Source of the DNA: Henriciella marina
Lineage (GTDB): Bacteria; Pseudomonadota; Alphaproteobacteria; Caulobacterales; Hyphomonadaceae
Length of the DNA: 64,000 bases
Assembly (NCBI RefSeq): GCF_027213945.1
Contig: NZ_JAPWGW010000002.1
Span: forward strand, 1-64,000
Direction: 5' to 3'
Shown here: in pieces, positions 1 to 7,922 of the stretch
Layout: each line of letters starts with the position of its first letter
Numbering within the stretch: the stretch's first letter is position 1
Notes under the pieces: generated by a model
Databases searched by the model: none
What the model saw: the letters and a program-made list of their open reading frames with translations, nothing else
What the model was told of the DNA's origin: nothing
Translations under genes and position numbers: made by a program

Positions 1-758
1 CCGGTCTCCCAACCGGTTTCGATCGCGGCCATGATATCCAGGATCGCCTGTTCATCAGTCGAGACCGGTTTGGTGTCGTGATGGCCGTCGGAGTTGTCGT
101 GTCCGGCGGGGACCGTGCCTGACATTTCTCGATCAGCTGCACCGTCGGTATGGTCGTGATCATGTCCATCGCCGCTCGCCGATGATCCATCCATCGTGTC
201 GGATGGAGGCGCTCCGTGAGCGTCTTGATGATCGTCTGTTGAATTTACGGTGCCTTGGTCGCCATGACCGGCTCCGCCGCCATGATCATGATCGTGGCCT
301 GGCCCGCTGGCTTCAGGAAGGGTCTGCACGCCAAGTCCGTACTTGTAGACAATTGTGCCTCCCCACCACGCTGTAACCGTCAAAAGACCTGCCACCGCCA
401 GGGCACTGATCGCAAATACCGGGCCGGGCGACGAGGCCCTTCTCAGCCAGCGCCAACCGGCGAGGGCCAGTAATGCGAGGCCCGTGGGAACAGCCCAGTT
501 GCGATGGGTTGTCATCGCTTCATGGGACGGCGCATCGTGAGCAACGCTGTAATAGGCCTGAAACCCGGCCGCGATGGTGGCCAGAACCGCCAAGGCAGCC
601 AATGCCAGCATCCAGTCGGCGGCCGGTCGAAGGCTGTCGCGCCAGCGGCCTGCAGGTACGAGGAGGCCAGCCACATATGCCAGGGCTGCAGATGTGCCGA
701 GGGCATAGGTAAAATGCACCAGCACGGGGTGAATATTGGGTTCTATGAAACCGCCCAT
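1..758 (-). CDS. DUF2231-type membrane protein with His-rich tail, partial (3' end beyond window)
   Basis: The open frame starts at an ATG at 758 and stays open to the left edge, so only the first 252 residues are visible. AGGAG lies 6-10 bases upstream of the start. The N-terminal half shows the DUF2231 pattern: a short MGGFIEPNIHPVLVHFTYAL entry with conserved histidines, followed by about four hydrophobic segments (roughly residues 10-35, 48-70, 88-105 and 112-130). After about residue 145 the chain becomes soluble and strongly His/Asp/Gly-rich (HDHDHGGGAGHGDQG and DGHDHDHTDG), as expected for metal binding. It starts 9 bases after the copB stop and is probably the last visible gene of the copper operon. 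A role in copper handling at the membrane is inferred from the neighbours and the His clusters; DUF2231 proteins have no settled biochemical function. Confidence 0.72.
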   Translation of the reverse strand, partial: MGGFIEPNIHPVLVHFTYALGTSAALAYVAGLLVPAGRWRDSLRPAADWMLALAALAVLATIAAGFQAYYSVAHDAPSHEAMTTHRNWAVPTGLALLALAGWRWLRRASSPGPVFAISALAVAGLLTVTAWWGGTIVYKYGLGVQTLPEASGPGHDHDHGGGAGHGDQGTVNSTDDHQDAHGAPPSDTMDGSSASGDGHDHDHTDGAADREMSGTVPAGHDNSDGHHDTKPVSTDEQAILDIMAAIETGWET

Positions 759-767
759 TTTGTTCTC

Positions 768-1571
768 CTAATACCAGGTCCGCAGGCCCACGAGAAAGAC
801 GATATCGTCGCCTTCACCGCCTGCGGCTTTGATCATGTCGCGTGTCTCACCGAAGGCGCTTTGCCATTCGACGCCGACATAAGGCGCAAACTCCCTCCTG
901 ATTTCATAACGAAGCCGCAAGCCGGCATCGAGTGTGCTAAGTCCCGCGCCCGTTTCCCTTTCCGGTATGTCCTGCGCGGAAAGATTTGCTTCGATCCGAG
1001 GCTGCAAGATCAACCGCTGGGTCAGGAGCAACTCATATTCAGCCTCGATGCGGGCCGTTACATCGCCTTTTTCACTGAGAAAGGCGGAAGCGTCGACTTC
1101 GAACCAGTAGGGCGCCAGACCATTCAGTGCGACGACCCCATGCGCGAGACTATCCGGTTCGATGTCGTAGCGAACGCCCGCCTGAACATTCCAGAAAGGC
1201 GCAACCGCGCGGGAATAGAGTGCCTGGATCTCAGCATCATCCACGCCCTCTCCATTCAGAGAGGCGCGGCCTTCGCTCTTGAACCAGAGCTTGTTGATAT
1301 CGCCCCCATACCAAGCCTGTCCGTTCCAGTACAAACTGTCGCCCTCGTCAGACATCTGAGCCTCGAGCTGGTTGAAGAGGATGTAGAAGCTCTTCTGGTC
1401 TCCGCCTTCCGCAAGAACGTCCCGGCGAGCGTCCGCCATTGCATCCTCGCCGTAGATGGCGTCGGCCTGATCCCAGGGCGGGGTTTGATTTGTGTCTTCC
1501 GCGAACGCGCTGCCGGTCGCGTAGAGCGCGAAGCCGAGGAGGAGAGGGGCTGCCAAATTCGGTTTCATCAT
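768..1571 (-). CDS. copB: Copper resistance protein B (outer-membrane CopB family)
   Basis: The 267-residue product has a signal peptide (about residues 1-24, ending GSAFA), followed by a beta-rich body with alternating aromatic and charged residues. Phrases such as FEGRASLNGEG-like strands, VQAGVRYDIEP, GLRLRYEIRREFAPYVGVEW and a C-terminal aromatic end (LRTWY) are typical of CopB/PcoB outer-membrane barrels. Most CopB proteins carry a Met/His-rich N-terminal spacer; here it is almost absent, so the protein is shorter than usual. Its ATG overlaps the copA stop (ATGA), showing translational coupling. By family knowledge it acts with CopA in periplasmic/outer-membrane copper tolerance; the export or sequestration mechanism is not settled. 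Confidence 0.88.
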   Translation of the reverse strand: MMKPNLAAPLLLGFALYATGSAFAEDTNQTPPWDQADAIYGEDAMADARRDVLAEGGDQKSFYILFNQLEAQMSDEGDSLYWNGQAWYGGDINKLWFKSEGRASLNGEGVDDAEIQALYSRAVAPFWNVQAGVRYDIEPDSLAHGVVALNGLAPYWFEVDASAFLSEKGDVTARIEAEYELLLTQRLILQPRIEANLSAQDIPERETGAGLSTLDAGLRLRYEIRREFAPYVGVEWQSAFGETRDMIKAAGGEGDDIVFLVGLRTWY

Positions 1572-3421
1572 GATTTTCCCTCCCCATGGTTCATGCCGTG
1601 ATGGTCCATGGGCATATTCATCTGACCTGCCGGCATTTTTTCAGCTGGTGTCGTATCGTCTGCTGGCGGAATGACGCTGACGACCTGCATCATGCCAGCG
1701 TGCATGTGGTAAAGCAGATGGCAGTGGAACGCCCAGTCACCGACATGTTCTGCGGTGATGTCGACGCTGACCCTGTCTGCAGGCTTGACCGTTACTGTGT
1801 GCTTTCGAGGCATGTGATGACCACCGCCATTCACGAGATCGAAAAACATGCCGTGCAAATGGATCGGGTGTGGCATCATTGTATCGTTTACGAGCGTCAG
1901 GCGAACACGTTCACCCTCGTAGAACTTGATTGACTCGGTTACCTCGGAGAATTTTACACCGTCGAACGACCACATGTAGCGTTCCATGTTCGACGTCAGA
2001 TGAATGACAATTTCGCGGCCAGGCGGGCGATGGTCCTCATTCATGTCGAGCGCGCGAAGCTGGTTATAGGTGAGCGTGCGGTGGGGGACATCATCAAGCC
2101 CGAGACCGGGTTCGCCCAAGCGGCTCATCGTCATGCCTGATACTTTTGCGACACCGGGGCCGCGCTCTATATCTGCTTCGATCTTGACGGGCTGGACGGC
2201 CGCACCGTTGGGGTCAGGCTGCATGGACATGGTGCCCATGTCGTGACCTTTCATGGCGTGATCCGACATGTCCGTGTCCATGCTGGTGCCGGGACTGTGA
2301 TCCATGCCCTCCATGCCTGACATGCCCGCCATGTCTCCATGGGCCATTCCCATGTCCCGCATGGTCAGCATCGGCACGGCTCGAAGCGCAGGCGCATCGG
2401 CCCGCATACCGGCACGCGGGCCGAGCGTGGCAACGGCCTGGCCGGAGCGGTCGATCGATTCGGCAACAAAGGCGTAGGCGCGCGCTTCGGTCGGCGCGAT
2501 GATGACATCATACGTCTCGGCCACGCCCATCTGGAACTCGTCGGTCTCAACCGGCTGGACATTCAGACCGTCGGCCTGGACCACCGTCATCGGCAAGCCC
2601 GGGAGGCGGACATTAAAGAGGGTCATGGCGGAGGCGTTGATAATGCGCAGGCGAACCCGCTCGCCCGGCTGGAAGACCATATTGAAATTATCGGCCGTCG
2701 AATGGCCATTGATCAGGTAGGTGTAGGTTTCGCCCGTCACGTCTGCGAGATCGCGCGGGCTCATTCGCATCTGCCCCCACATGCCGCCAAGTCCGGTTGG
2801 GTTCGACAGGGTCGGGCGGTTGAAATTCAGGCTCTCGGCATTCTTCTTGAGCTTGTCGAAGATCCGGTGCGGATGCGTGAAACTCCAGTCGCTGAGGACG
2901 AGAACATATTCCCGGTCATAAGCCACTGGGTCTGTACCTGCCGGGTCTATGACGATCGGACCGTAATGGCCGAGTTGTTCCTGCAGACCAGAATGGGAGT
3001 GATACCAGTAAGTGCCATTTTGCGGCACCTTGAACTGATATTTGAACGTTTCGCCCGGTTTGATGCCCGGGAAGCTGACGCCCGGCACGCCGTCCATATG
3101 GAAGGGGACAAGCAGTCCGTGCCAATGGATCGAAGTGTCTTCGGCAAGCCGGTTGGTGACGTTCATTGTAACGTCATCGCCCTCGCGCAACCGCAAGAGC
3201 GGACCGGGAAGTGTGCCATTGATTCCGGTTGCCATACCGACTTTGCCGTTGAGCCTGACCGGGAACTGCCCGATTTCGAGGTCGAAGCGCGTGCCCGAAA
3301 GTGAGGGCACACCAAGGTTTCCGTTGCTGGAAGATTTTGCCCAAGCGGGCAGGAGGCTGCTTGCCCCCCAGGCTGCGCCGGTGCCGAGCACCGTCTGCAG
3401 CATATGTCGTCTGTTCAACAT
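1568..3421 (-). CDS. copA: Multicopper oxidase CopA, Tat-exported copper resistance protein
   Basis: The 617-residue product begins with a twin-arginine signal (NRRHMLQ, then a hydrophobic stretch to LLPAWA). Three cupredoxin domains follow, with all copper-binding clusters present: SIHWHGLLVPFHMDG and YWYHSHSGLQEQ in the first third, HPIHLHGMFF and WAFHCHLLYHMHAGMM at the end. About residues 345-410 form a Met/His/Asp-rich insert with many MxxM and GM repeats, the hallmark of CopA/PcoA that binds extra Cu(I). It is expected to oxidise Cu(I) in the periplasm. GGAG lies upstream of the ATG. It sits between a small secreted protein and copB in one operon, probably under the putative operator at 3880-3892. 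Confidence 0.95.
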   Translation of the reverse strand: MLNRRHMLQTVLGTGAAWGASSLLPAWAKSSSNGNLGVPSLSGTRFDLEIGQFPVRLNGKVGMATGINGTLPGPLLRLREGDDVTMNVTNRLAEDTSIHWHGLLVPFHMDGVPGVSFPGIKPGETFKYQFKVPQNGTYWYHSHSGLQEQLGHYGPIVIDPAGTDPVAYDREYVLVLSDWSFTHPHRIFDKLKKNAESLNFNRPTLSNPTGLGGMWGQMRMSPRDLADVTGETYTYLINGHSTADNFNMVFQPGERVRLRIINASAMTLFNVRLPGLPMTVVQADGLNVQPVETDEFQMGVAETYDVIIAPTEARAYAFVAESIDRSGQAVATLGPRAGMRADAPALRAVPMLTMRDMGMAHGDMAGMSGMEGMDHSPGTSMDTDMSDHAMKGHDMGTMSMQPDPNGAAVQPVKIEADIERGPGVAKVSGMTMSRLGEPGLGLDDVPHRTLTYNQLRALDMNEDHRPPGREIVIHLTSNMERYMWSFDGVKFSEVTESIKFYEGERVRLTLVNDTMMPHPIHLHGMFFDLVNGGGHHMPRKHTVTVKPADRVSVDITAEHVGDWAFHCHLLYHMHAGMMQVVSVIPPADDTTPAEKMPAGQMNMPMDHHGMNHGEGKS

Positions 3422-3479
3422 AATCGTCTCCGTGAGGTGAATTTATGCAATCGAGCTGCTAATGCAGCGACGCACGAAC

Positions 3480-3866
3480 TCAGCTCAGGGAGCGCACCTT
3501 TAATGTGATTGGCGTTTGTCGGAACAGGTGATTTCGGACCTCAAGCCAGGGCGTGTGGACATTGACGACGATATTCCAAGCGTGTTGCCATGATGGTTTT
3601 ACAAGCCCGATCGGCTTCGTATCACCTGACACGTGCTGGACCGGGTTCGCCGTCTTGTCGGCTTGGGCGACCGTTGCTGTCTGAAGCTTGCAGTGATCAG
3701 TCTCATCATCGCAGGGCGCCTCAGGCCCATCGGCGGGCGCCTGGTGAGAATGAGCGGTGAACTCGGTTGCCATGCTGTTCGTCGCCGACATATCGACGGG
3801 ACACGCGCAGAGCACCTGCGACAGGCTGAAAAATACCGTCACGAGAGTTGCGACAACAAAGTTCAT
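3480..3866 (-). CDS. Small secreted His/Cys-containing protein at head of copper operon
   Basis: About 128 residues from the ATG at 3866 (a GTG at 3875 would add three residues). It has an N-terminal hydrophobic signal ending in VLCAC, which could be a lipobox, followed by a hydrophilic region with HSHQ, APCDDETDHCK and several scattered His residues. The C-terminal third is neutral to basic (LEVRNHLFRQTPITLKV). It resembles the short DUF2946-like proteins that often accompany cop operons, but the family was not established. It lies 58 bases before copA on the same strand and directly after the palindrome at 3880-3892, so it is probably the first gene of the operon. A metal-binding or sensing role in the periplasm is inference. 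Confidence 0.6.
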   Translation of the reverse strand: MNFVVATLVTVFFSLSQVLCACPVDMSATNSMATEFTAHSHQAPADGPEAPCDDETDHCKLQTATVAQADKTANPVQHVSGDTKPIGLVKPSWQHAWNIVVNVHTPWLEVRNHLFRQTPITLKVRSLS

Positions 3867-3879
3867 GACTACCACTTAT

Positions 3880-3892
3880 ACCCCATAGGGGT
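3880..3892. promoter_or_regulatory. GC palindrome, candidate copper-repressor operator
   Basis: ACCCC-ATA-GGGGT is a 13-base inverted repeat 14-26 bases upstream of the first gene of the copper operon. On the minus strand it sits just before TATAAG, with TTCTTG/TTGATT 15-18 bases further upstream, so the palindrome falls inside the promoter spacer. CsoR/RcnR-type repressors bind such C-run/G-run palindromes in copper and nickel operons. The assignment to CsoR is inference; no csoR gene is visible here. Confidence 0.45.
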
Positions 3893-4235
3893 TTAAATCA
3901 AGAAAGAACCTCTGAGCACTCAAGGTTTGTCGTAACGGAGCAGGATCAACCCAGACCCGCGGGTCAGTCCCGAGCGAAAAGTTGCATGGCTACGCTCCAG
4001 CGCGAATTTGAACGGCCAGCAAATCATGTTAGCGATGTGAATGTCGCTGATAGGCAGCGTCGAACTTTGACAACACGAAAGGGCTGCACCACAGTTTGCA
4101 CTACAAATTGCAAACAATCTGCACAACAAGCGAAGTTTCGAGCGCCATAGTGCGTTGAATTAATTTAATTTCAAGCACGATTACCGGGCGCGTCACTCGC
4201 GCCACTTCGTTTGAAGTGGCAAAACAGATCAAGAA
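3893..4235. other. Non-coding stretch right of the copper operon
   Basis: No convincing gene was found over these bases. A 69-codon open frame on the minus strand (3920-4129) has no ribosome site and a Cys-rich composition unlike the neighbours. A short perfect hairpin lies at 4201-4220 (GCCACTTC, loop GTTT, GAAGTGGC). The stretch around 4085-4120 repeats TTGCA/TGCA on both sides without forming a clear element. The region may be the junction between an acquired copper cassette and the chromosomal backbone, but no direct repeats or integrase were seen. Confidence 0.4.
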
Positions 4236-4264
4236 AAAGGCGACCGCCTCAAACGGTCGCCTTT
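4236..4264. terminator. Bidirectional intrinsic terminator after enoyl-CoA hydratase gene
   Basis: AAAGGCGACCG and CGGTCGCCTTT form an 11-bp stem with a 7-base loop (CCTCAAA). Read on the minus strand it is followed by TTTTTCTT, so it ends the hydratase transcript whose stop codon lies 26 bases before it. T-rich sequence on the plus side suggests it can work in both directions. Confidence 0.85.
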
Positions 4265-4289
4265 CTTTTTGGACGAAATGTATTTGTCC

Positions 4290-5105
4290 TTAGCTATCCG
4301 CAAAGACAGCAGGGCGCTTCTGCAGCTCGGCCATAATTGCTTCGATCTGGTTCTTGCTGCCGATCAGTTTGTCCTGCAGCACCGATTCCTGAAGCAGGGC
4401 TTCTGCAGCCGTCATGTCAGGGAGATTGTTGAAGATGTCCTTGTTCGCGCGGATGGCGTCCGGGTTCTTTCCGGCAATCTGTACCGCAAGCTCCATGGCG
4501 CGCTCATACGGTGTCTCGCTGACTTCGGTGGCAAAGCCATATTCAGCCGCGTCAGCGCCCGAGAAGATACGTCCGGTATAGGTCAGCTCACGCAGGCGAT
4601 CATCGCGGCAGAGCGACCCCATGATCGCGGTGCCGGCCATGTCTGGTACCAGGCCCCACTTGATCTCCATGATGGACAGCTTGGTCTCGGGATGAATGAT
4701 CCGCATGTCGGCGCCCAGCATGACCTGGAAGCCGCCACCTAAAGCGACACCATGCACAGCGGCGATGACAGGCACGGGCAGGGCACGCCAGCCCCAGACA
4801 GCCTGCTGTGCCCGGTTCGTGATGCCGTGTGTGCGCGGCGTGAGCTCCTGACGCCCGCTGGGTGAACCGCCTTCCTTGTTGCCTTCGGCCATCTTGCCGA
4901 AATTGCCCATATCCAGGCCTGCACAGAAGGCACGGCCTTCGCCGGACAGAACCACGCAGCGGACAGACTTGTCGTTTGCCAGCTCTTCTGTGGTTGCCAG
5001 CAGCGCTTCGAACATCGCATCGTCCAGCGCATTCATCTTGTCGGTGCGAACGAGTTTGACGTCAGCGACGCCCTCTTTCTTCGTGACCTGAATCCTGTCG
5101 GACAT
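4290..5105 (-). CDS. Enoyl-CoA hydratase/isomerase (crotonase) family protein
   Basis: The 271-residue product uses the ATG at 5105, chosen because GAGGAG lies just upstream; a longer open frame exists but adds an unrelated N-terminus. The crotonase fold is clear: GEGRAFCAGLDMG forms the first oxyanion-hole segment and HGVALGGGFQVMLGADMRI the second, followed by MEIKWGLVPDMAGT. The usual first catalytic Glu position is not obvious, so hydratase versus isomerase activity cannot be assigned. The role is probably fatty acid or other acyl-CoA breakdown in the cytoplasm. It is transcribed alone, between terminators at 4236-4264 and 5158-5180. Confidence 0.9.
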   Translation of the reverse strand: MSDRIQVTKKEGVADVKLVRTDKMNALDDAMFEALLATTEELANDKSVRCVVLSGEGRAFCAGLDMGNFGKMAEGNKEGGSPSGRQELTPRTHGITNRAQQAVWGWRALPVPVIAAVHGVALGGGFQVMLGADMRIIHPETKLSIMEIKWGLVPDMAGTAIMGSLCRDDRLRELTYTGRIFSGADAAEYGFATEVSETPYERAMELAVQIAGKNPDAIRANKDIFNNLPDMTAAEALLQESVLQDKLIGSKNQIEAIMAELQKRPAVFADS

Positions 5106-5157
5106 GTGCGGTCTCCTCATGCTTGGAAATCTCGCTTCAATCTGCCCAACGAAAAAC

Positions 5158-5180
5158 GCCGGGACAAGTAATGTCCCGGC
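5158..5180 (-). terminator. Intrinsic terminator after the deoxyhypusine-synthase-like gene
   Basis: GCCGGGACA and TGTCCCGGC pair in a perfect 9-bp stem with a 5-base loop; on the minus strand GTTTTTC follows. It lies 29 bases past the stop of the gene at 5209-6240 and separates it from the hydratase gene. Confidence 0.85.
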
Positions 5181-5208
5181 GTCATGGTCATTCGTGTCGC
5201 GGTTCGCC

Positions 5209-6240
5209 CTAGAGGAAGAGCTTGGCGAACTCACGTTTGCGGCGGTTCTTCCAGGCGCCCTTGTGCCAGGCAGCGGAGGCCAGAAGCGGAACAACGGAGC
5301 CAGCTTCAGCAAATACCATCTGCTCATACACGGTCTGCACCTTGCCCCAGCTCGCCGCCTCTTTCAGCGTCGAGGACGAGCAAGCGCCGTCGCGCGTGTC
5401 AGCGACCGTGATCTGCACGGCATATTTGTGCATCTCGCATTCCTTGCCGAGGATCTCAGCGCAAACCACTGTATCCTGGACGAAATTCTTTGGCACACCG
5501 CCGCCCACCATGAGGAGACCCGTCGTACCGGCAGCAATCTTGACGTCCGTCAGTTCGCGGAAATCGGCAACGCTGTCGATGGACATGTAGTTGCCCGGAT
5601 TTTCCACCTGATGTTTCACGAGGCCAAAGCCTGCCGAGCAGTCAGAGAAGGCCGGCACGAAGATCGGCACATTGTGATCATAGCAGGTCTCGATCAGCGA
5701 ACCCTTCTTGACCGCATTCTCCTTCAGCCACTTGCCCATTTCCCAGATGAACTCACGCGAGGAGTAGGGGCGTGGCTCAAGCTTGTTGGCGATGTCATAG
5801 ATGACGTGGTCGCAGGCCTGCAGCTCTTCTTCATCGATGAACGTGTCATAGATACGGTCGATGTAGAGATCCCGAAGGATATTGTCGTCGACCGACTCCG
5901 GCGCCTGATAGTGCTTGTAGCCAAGCGCTTCGAAGAAATCCATGTCGATGATCGACGCGCCGGTTGCGACGATACAGTCGATCAGGCCGTCCTTCACGAG
6001 GTCGCGGTAGACGTGCATACAGCCGCCCGCCGAAGTGGAGCCTGCGAGTGTCAGGATGGTCGAGCAGTCCTCGTCTTCAAGCGCCATATTGAAGATATCA
6101 GTCGCCCGCGCGAGGTCGCGCGAGGTGAATGACATCTTGCCCATCGACTCGACGATAGGACGCGCGTCGAATTTGGTGATGTCGATATGCTCTACCGGCT
6201 TGCTGAGCAGCTCGGCCTTACGATTGGAATTGTCAGACAT
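5209..6240 (-). CDS. Deoxyhypusine synthase family protein, probable polyamine (homospermidine-type) synthase
   Basis: The 343-residue product matches the deoxyhypusine synthase family over its full length: LAGSTSAGGCMHVYRDLV near residue 65 (NAD-binding region), FVPAFSDCSAGFG near 195, LMVGGGVPKNF near 245, and EAASWGKVQ near 310. The last contains the Lys that forms the covalent aminobutyl intermediate in the eukaryotic enzyme. Bacteria lack the eIF5A substrate, and some bacterial members of the family make homospermidine from polyamines instead. The neighbour at 6357-7544, a fold-III decarboxylase able to supply putrescine, supports a polyamine role. Start ATG at 6240 with GGAG upstream. 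The exact product (homospermidine, spermidine or other) is not readable from sequence. Confidence 0.88.
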   Translation of the reverse strand: MSDNSNRKAELLSKPVEHIDITKFDARPIVESMGKMSFTSRDLARATDIFNMALEDEDCSTILTLAGSTSAGGCMHVYRDLVKDGLIDCIVATGASIIDMDFFEALGYKHYQAPESVDDNILRDLYIDRIYDTFIDEEELQACDHVIYDIANKLEPRPYSSREFIWEMGKWLKENAVKKGSLIETCYDHNVPIFVPAFSDCSAGFGLVKHQVENPGNYMSIDSVADFRELTDVKIAAGTTGLLMVGGGVPKNFVQDTVVCAEILGKECEMHKYAVQITVADTRDGACSSSTLKEAASWGKVQTVYEQMVFAEAGSVVPLLASAAWHKGAWKNRRKREFAKLFL

Positions 6241-6356
6241 ATGGGTCTCCGATGACTTGGGAGGCGTTGTAACGGGGTGGGGTGATTGGGTCCAGAAGGC
6301 AGGCGGCCCTCACCCTTTCAGGCGAAGGTCGCTCTCAGACTAGATTGAAGGGATGA

Positions 6357-7544
6357 CTACGCCATGACGGCGACGGTCGTCTCGCTGTAGAAGCCATTGA
6401 AACGCGAGGATAGCGCCTGACCATAGGCGCCGAGATGGCAGATCTCGACCCAGTCGCCTTCCTGCACATCGTCGGGCAGCTCGAATGGGCCATTCATGAC
6501 ATCAAGGCTGTCGCAGGTAGGACCAAAGAAACGGAACGCTTCGTTTTCGGCTTCGTCGCGCGGTTCGACCGTGTGAAGCTTCACAGGAAACTTCCACGCG
6601 CACTGGGCCGCATCGAACAGCGAGCCGTAGCTACCGTCATTGAGATAGAGGTCGCCACCTTTGCGAAGTTCAACACGGGCGAGCGTTGAACCGCCCTGCG
6701 CGCAGAGGGCACGGCCCGGCTCGCCAAGGACTTGCAAGCCGGCGAAGCCGTGAGCTGCCAACGACGAACGGATCGCGCTAAAATACTCACCCATCGGGCG
6801 CGGCGACATGCCTGGATACGGAACCGGGAAACCACCACCGCAATCGATCGAATCGATCTCAACGCCCGATGCGTCCACGATGGAGCGGACATAGGCCAGC
6901 GCCATGTCATAATCGCTAATCTCGAGGCATTGTGAACCGACATGGAAGGTGACGCCCAGCTTGAACGCATGTCGGCGGGCTTCGCCGAGAAGCTCGACGG
7001 CCTGGTCGCGGTCTGCGCCAAACTTGCCCGACAGCGGCATCGCTGCGCCGCCCTTTGGCAGCGCGACACGCAGGTGAAGTGTCAGGTCGCTCGCATAACC
7101 GGTGACCTCGAGCATCTTTTGAAGCTCGTCAGCAGAATCAAACGAGAAGTCCCGCACGCCGCACTCATAGGCGTGACGGATCGCTGCACGCGACTTCACA
7201 GGGTGCATGAAGAAAAGCTTCGCGCCCGGTACGACACTCTGGACGAGGTCCACCTCACGGGTCGAGGCAACGTCAAAGTTGCGCACACCGCTGGTCCACA
7301 GCGTCTTCAGGACGGCCGGATGCGGGTTTGCCTTCACGGCATAGAGAACCTTGCCGGGAAACCCATTCAAAAAGGTGCGCGCGGCGGCGGCGATCTTCTT
7401 CGGATAAAGGACGAAGATCGCATCATCGCCCTCATAGGCGCGCAGAACATCACCAACGCTCGCAAAGGCTGGAAGACCGGTGCGGGTGGTTGTGTCAGGA
7501 AGAATAGCAGGACGCGCCAGCGGCGCAGAACCAGATTTAAACAT
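6357..7544 (-). CDS. Fold-type III PLP-dependent decarboxylase (ornithine/lysine decarboxylase type)
   Basis: The 395-residue product shows the alanine-racemase-like barrel followed by a beta domain. VLYAVKANPHP near residue 68 carries the PLP lysine, HVGSQC near 200 and DCGGGFPVPYPG near 235 bind the phosphate, and LGEPGRALCAQ near 275 follows. FFGPTCDSLDVM near 340 contains the Cys-Asp pair that reaches across the dimer in ornithine decarboxylases. It should convert ornithine (possibly lysine) to the diamine in the cytoplasm. It lies upstream of the deoxyhypusine-synthase-like gene on the same strand, 116 bases apart with no terminator seen between. The ribosome site is weak. Confidence 0.88.
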   Translation of the reverse strand: MFKSGSAPLARPAILPDTTTRTGLPAFASVGDVLRAYEGDDAIFVLYPKKIAAAARTFLNGFPGKVLYAVKANPHPAVLKTLWTSGVRNFDVASTREVDLVQSVVPGAKLFFMHPVKSRAAIRHAYECGVRDFSFDSADELQKMLEVTGYASDLTLHLRVALPKGGAAMPLSGKFGADRDQAVELLGEARRHAFKLGVTFHVGSQCLEISDYDMALAYVRSIVDASGVEIDSIDCGGGFPVPYPGMSPRPMGEYFSAIRSSLAAHGFAGLQVLGEPGRALCAQGGSTLARVELRKGGDLYLNDGSYGSLFDAAQCAWKFPVKLHTVEPRDEAENEAFRFFGPTCDSLDVMNGPFELPDDVQEGDWVEICHLGAYGQALSSRFNGFYSETTVAVMA

Positions 7545-7642
7545 GGCAAGAAATCGGATGTTGGCTGGCGCAAGGCCAGTGAACTTATTGACTGCACCAG
7601 AACAAACGCCTGATGCGCACGACAGTTCGGCGGGCGAACCCG

Positions 7643-7798
7643 CTACCGCCTTATAAGTTCAGCGACCGCAGCCGCATAATCTCCGAATTTCTTATCGTAA
7701 TAGTTATAGAGCCCGGTGTCCCAGGCCACATCAAAACGGCTGTAAGCTGCCGCCAAAGCGATCATGTTCGGTGCCATCCAAGTATCCTCGTCCAGCAT
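7643..7798 (-). CDS. Small hypothetical protein (51 residues), possible gene remnant
   Basis: An ATG at 7798 (or GTG at 7813) opens a short frame ending at TAG 7643. The peptide has a balanced, protein-like composition: MLDEDTWMAPNMIALAAAYS, then RFDVAWDTGLYNYYDKKFGD, then YAAAVAELIRR. It lacks a convincing Shine-Dalgarno sequence, and the frame stays open upstream of the ATG with plausible residues (LHFHHRVLSPV). It could therefore be the C-terminal remnant of a larger gene or a genuine small protein. It sits in the gap between the decarboxylase and metC. I do not recognise the family. Confidence 0.4.
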   Translation of the reverse strand: MLDEDTWMAPNMIALAAAYSRFDVAWDTGLYNYYDKKFGDYAAAVAELIRR

Positions 7799-7922
7799 TA
7801 CCGGGCTCAGCACCCGATGATGAAAGTGAAGACATCTGGGCTCACCCGTACTGACGCCCTTTCGGGACCGTCGTAGCTCGCTTGCGTGTCGGCGGTCGAG
7901 ATATTGAATCGCAATTCAAAGA

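Noticed and set aside
504-1601. 365-codon open frame on the plus strand
   Set aside because: It lies opposite copB, whose family, signal peptide and coupling to copA are clear; the plus-strand product has no recognisable features.
2339-3304. 321-codon open frame on the plus strand
   Set aside because: Antisense shadow of the CopA cupredoxin domains; His-rich composition merely mirrors the codon use of copA.
3920-4129. 69-codon Cys-rich frame on the minus strand
   Set aside because: No ribosome site, odd composition and no recognisable family; kept only as non-coding region.
3901-4289. Mobile-element remnant beside the copper operon
   Set aside because: No transposase or integrase motif and no terminal or direct repeats could be shown.
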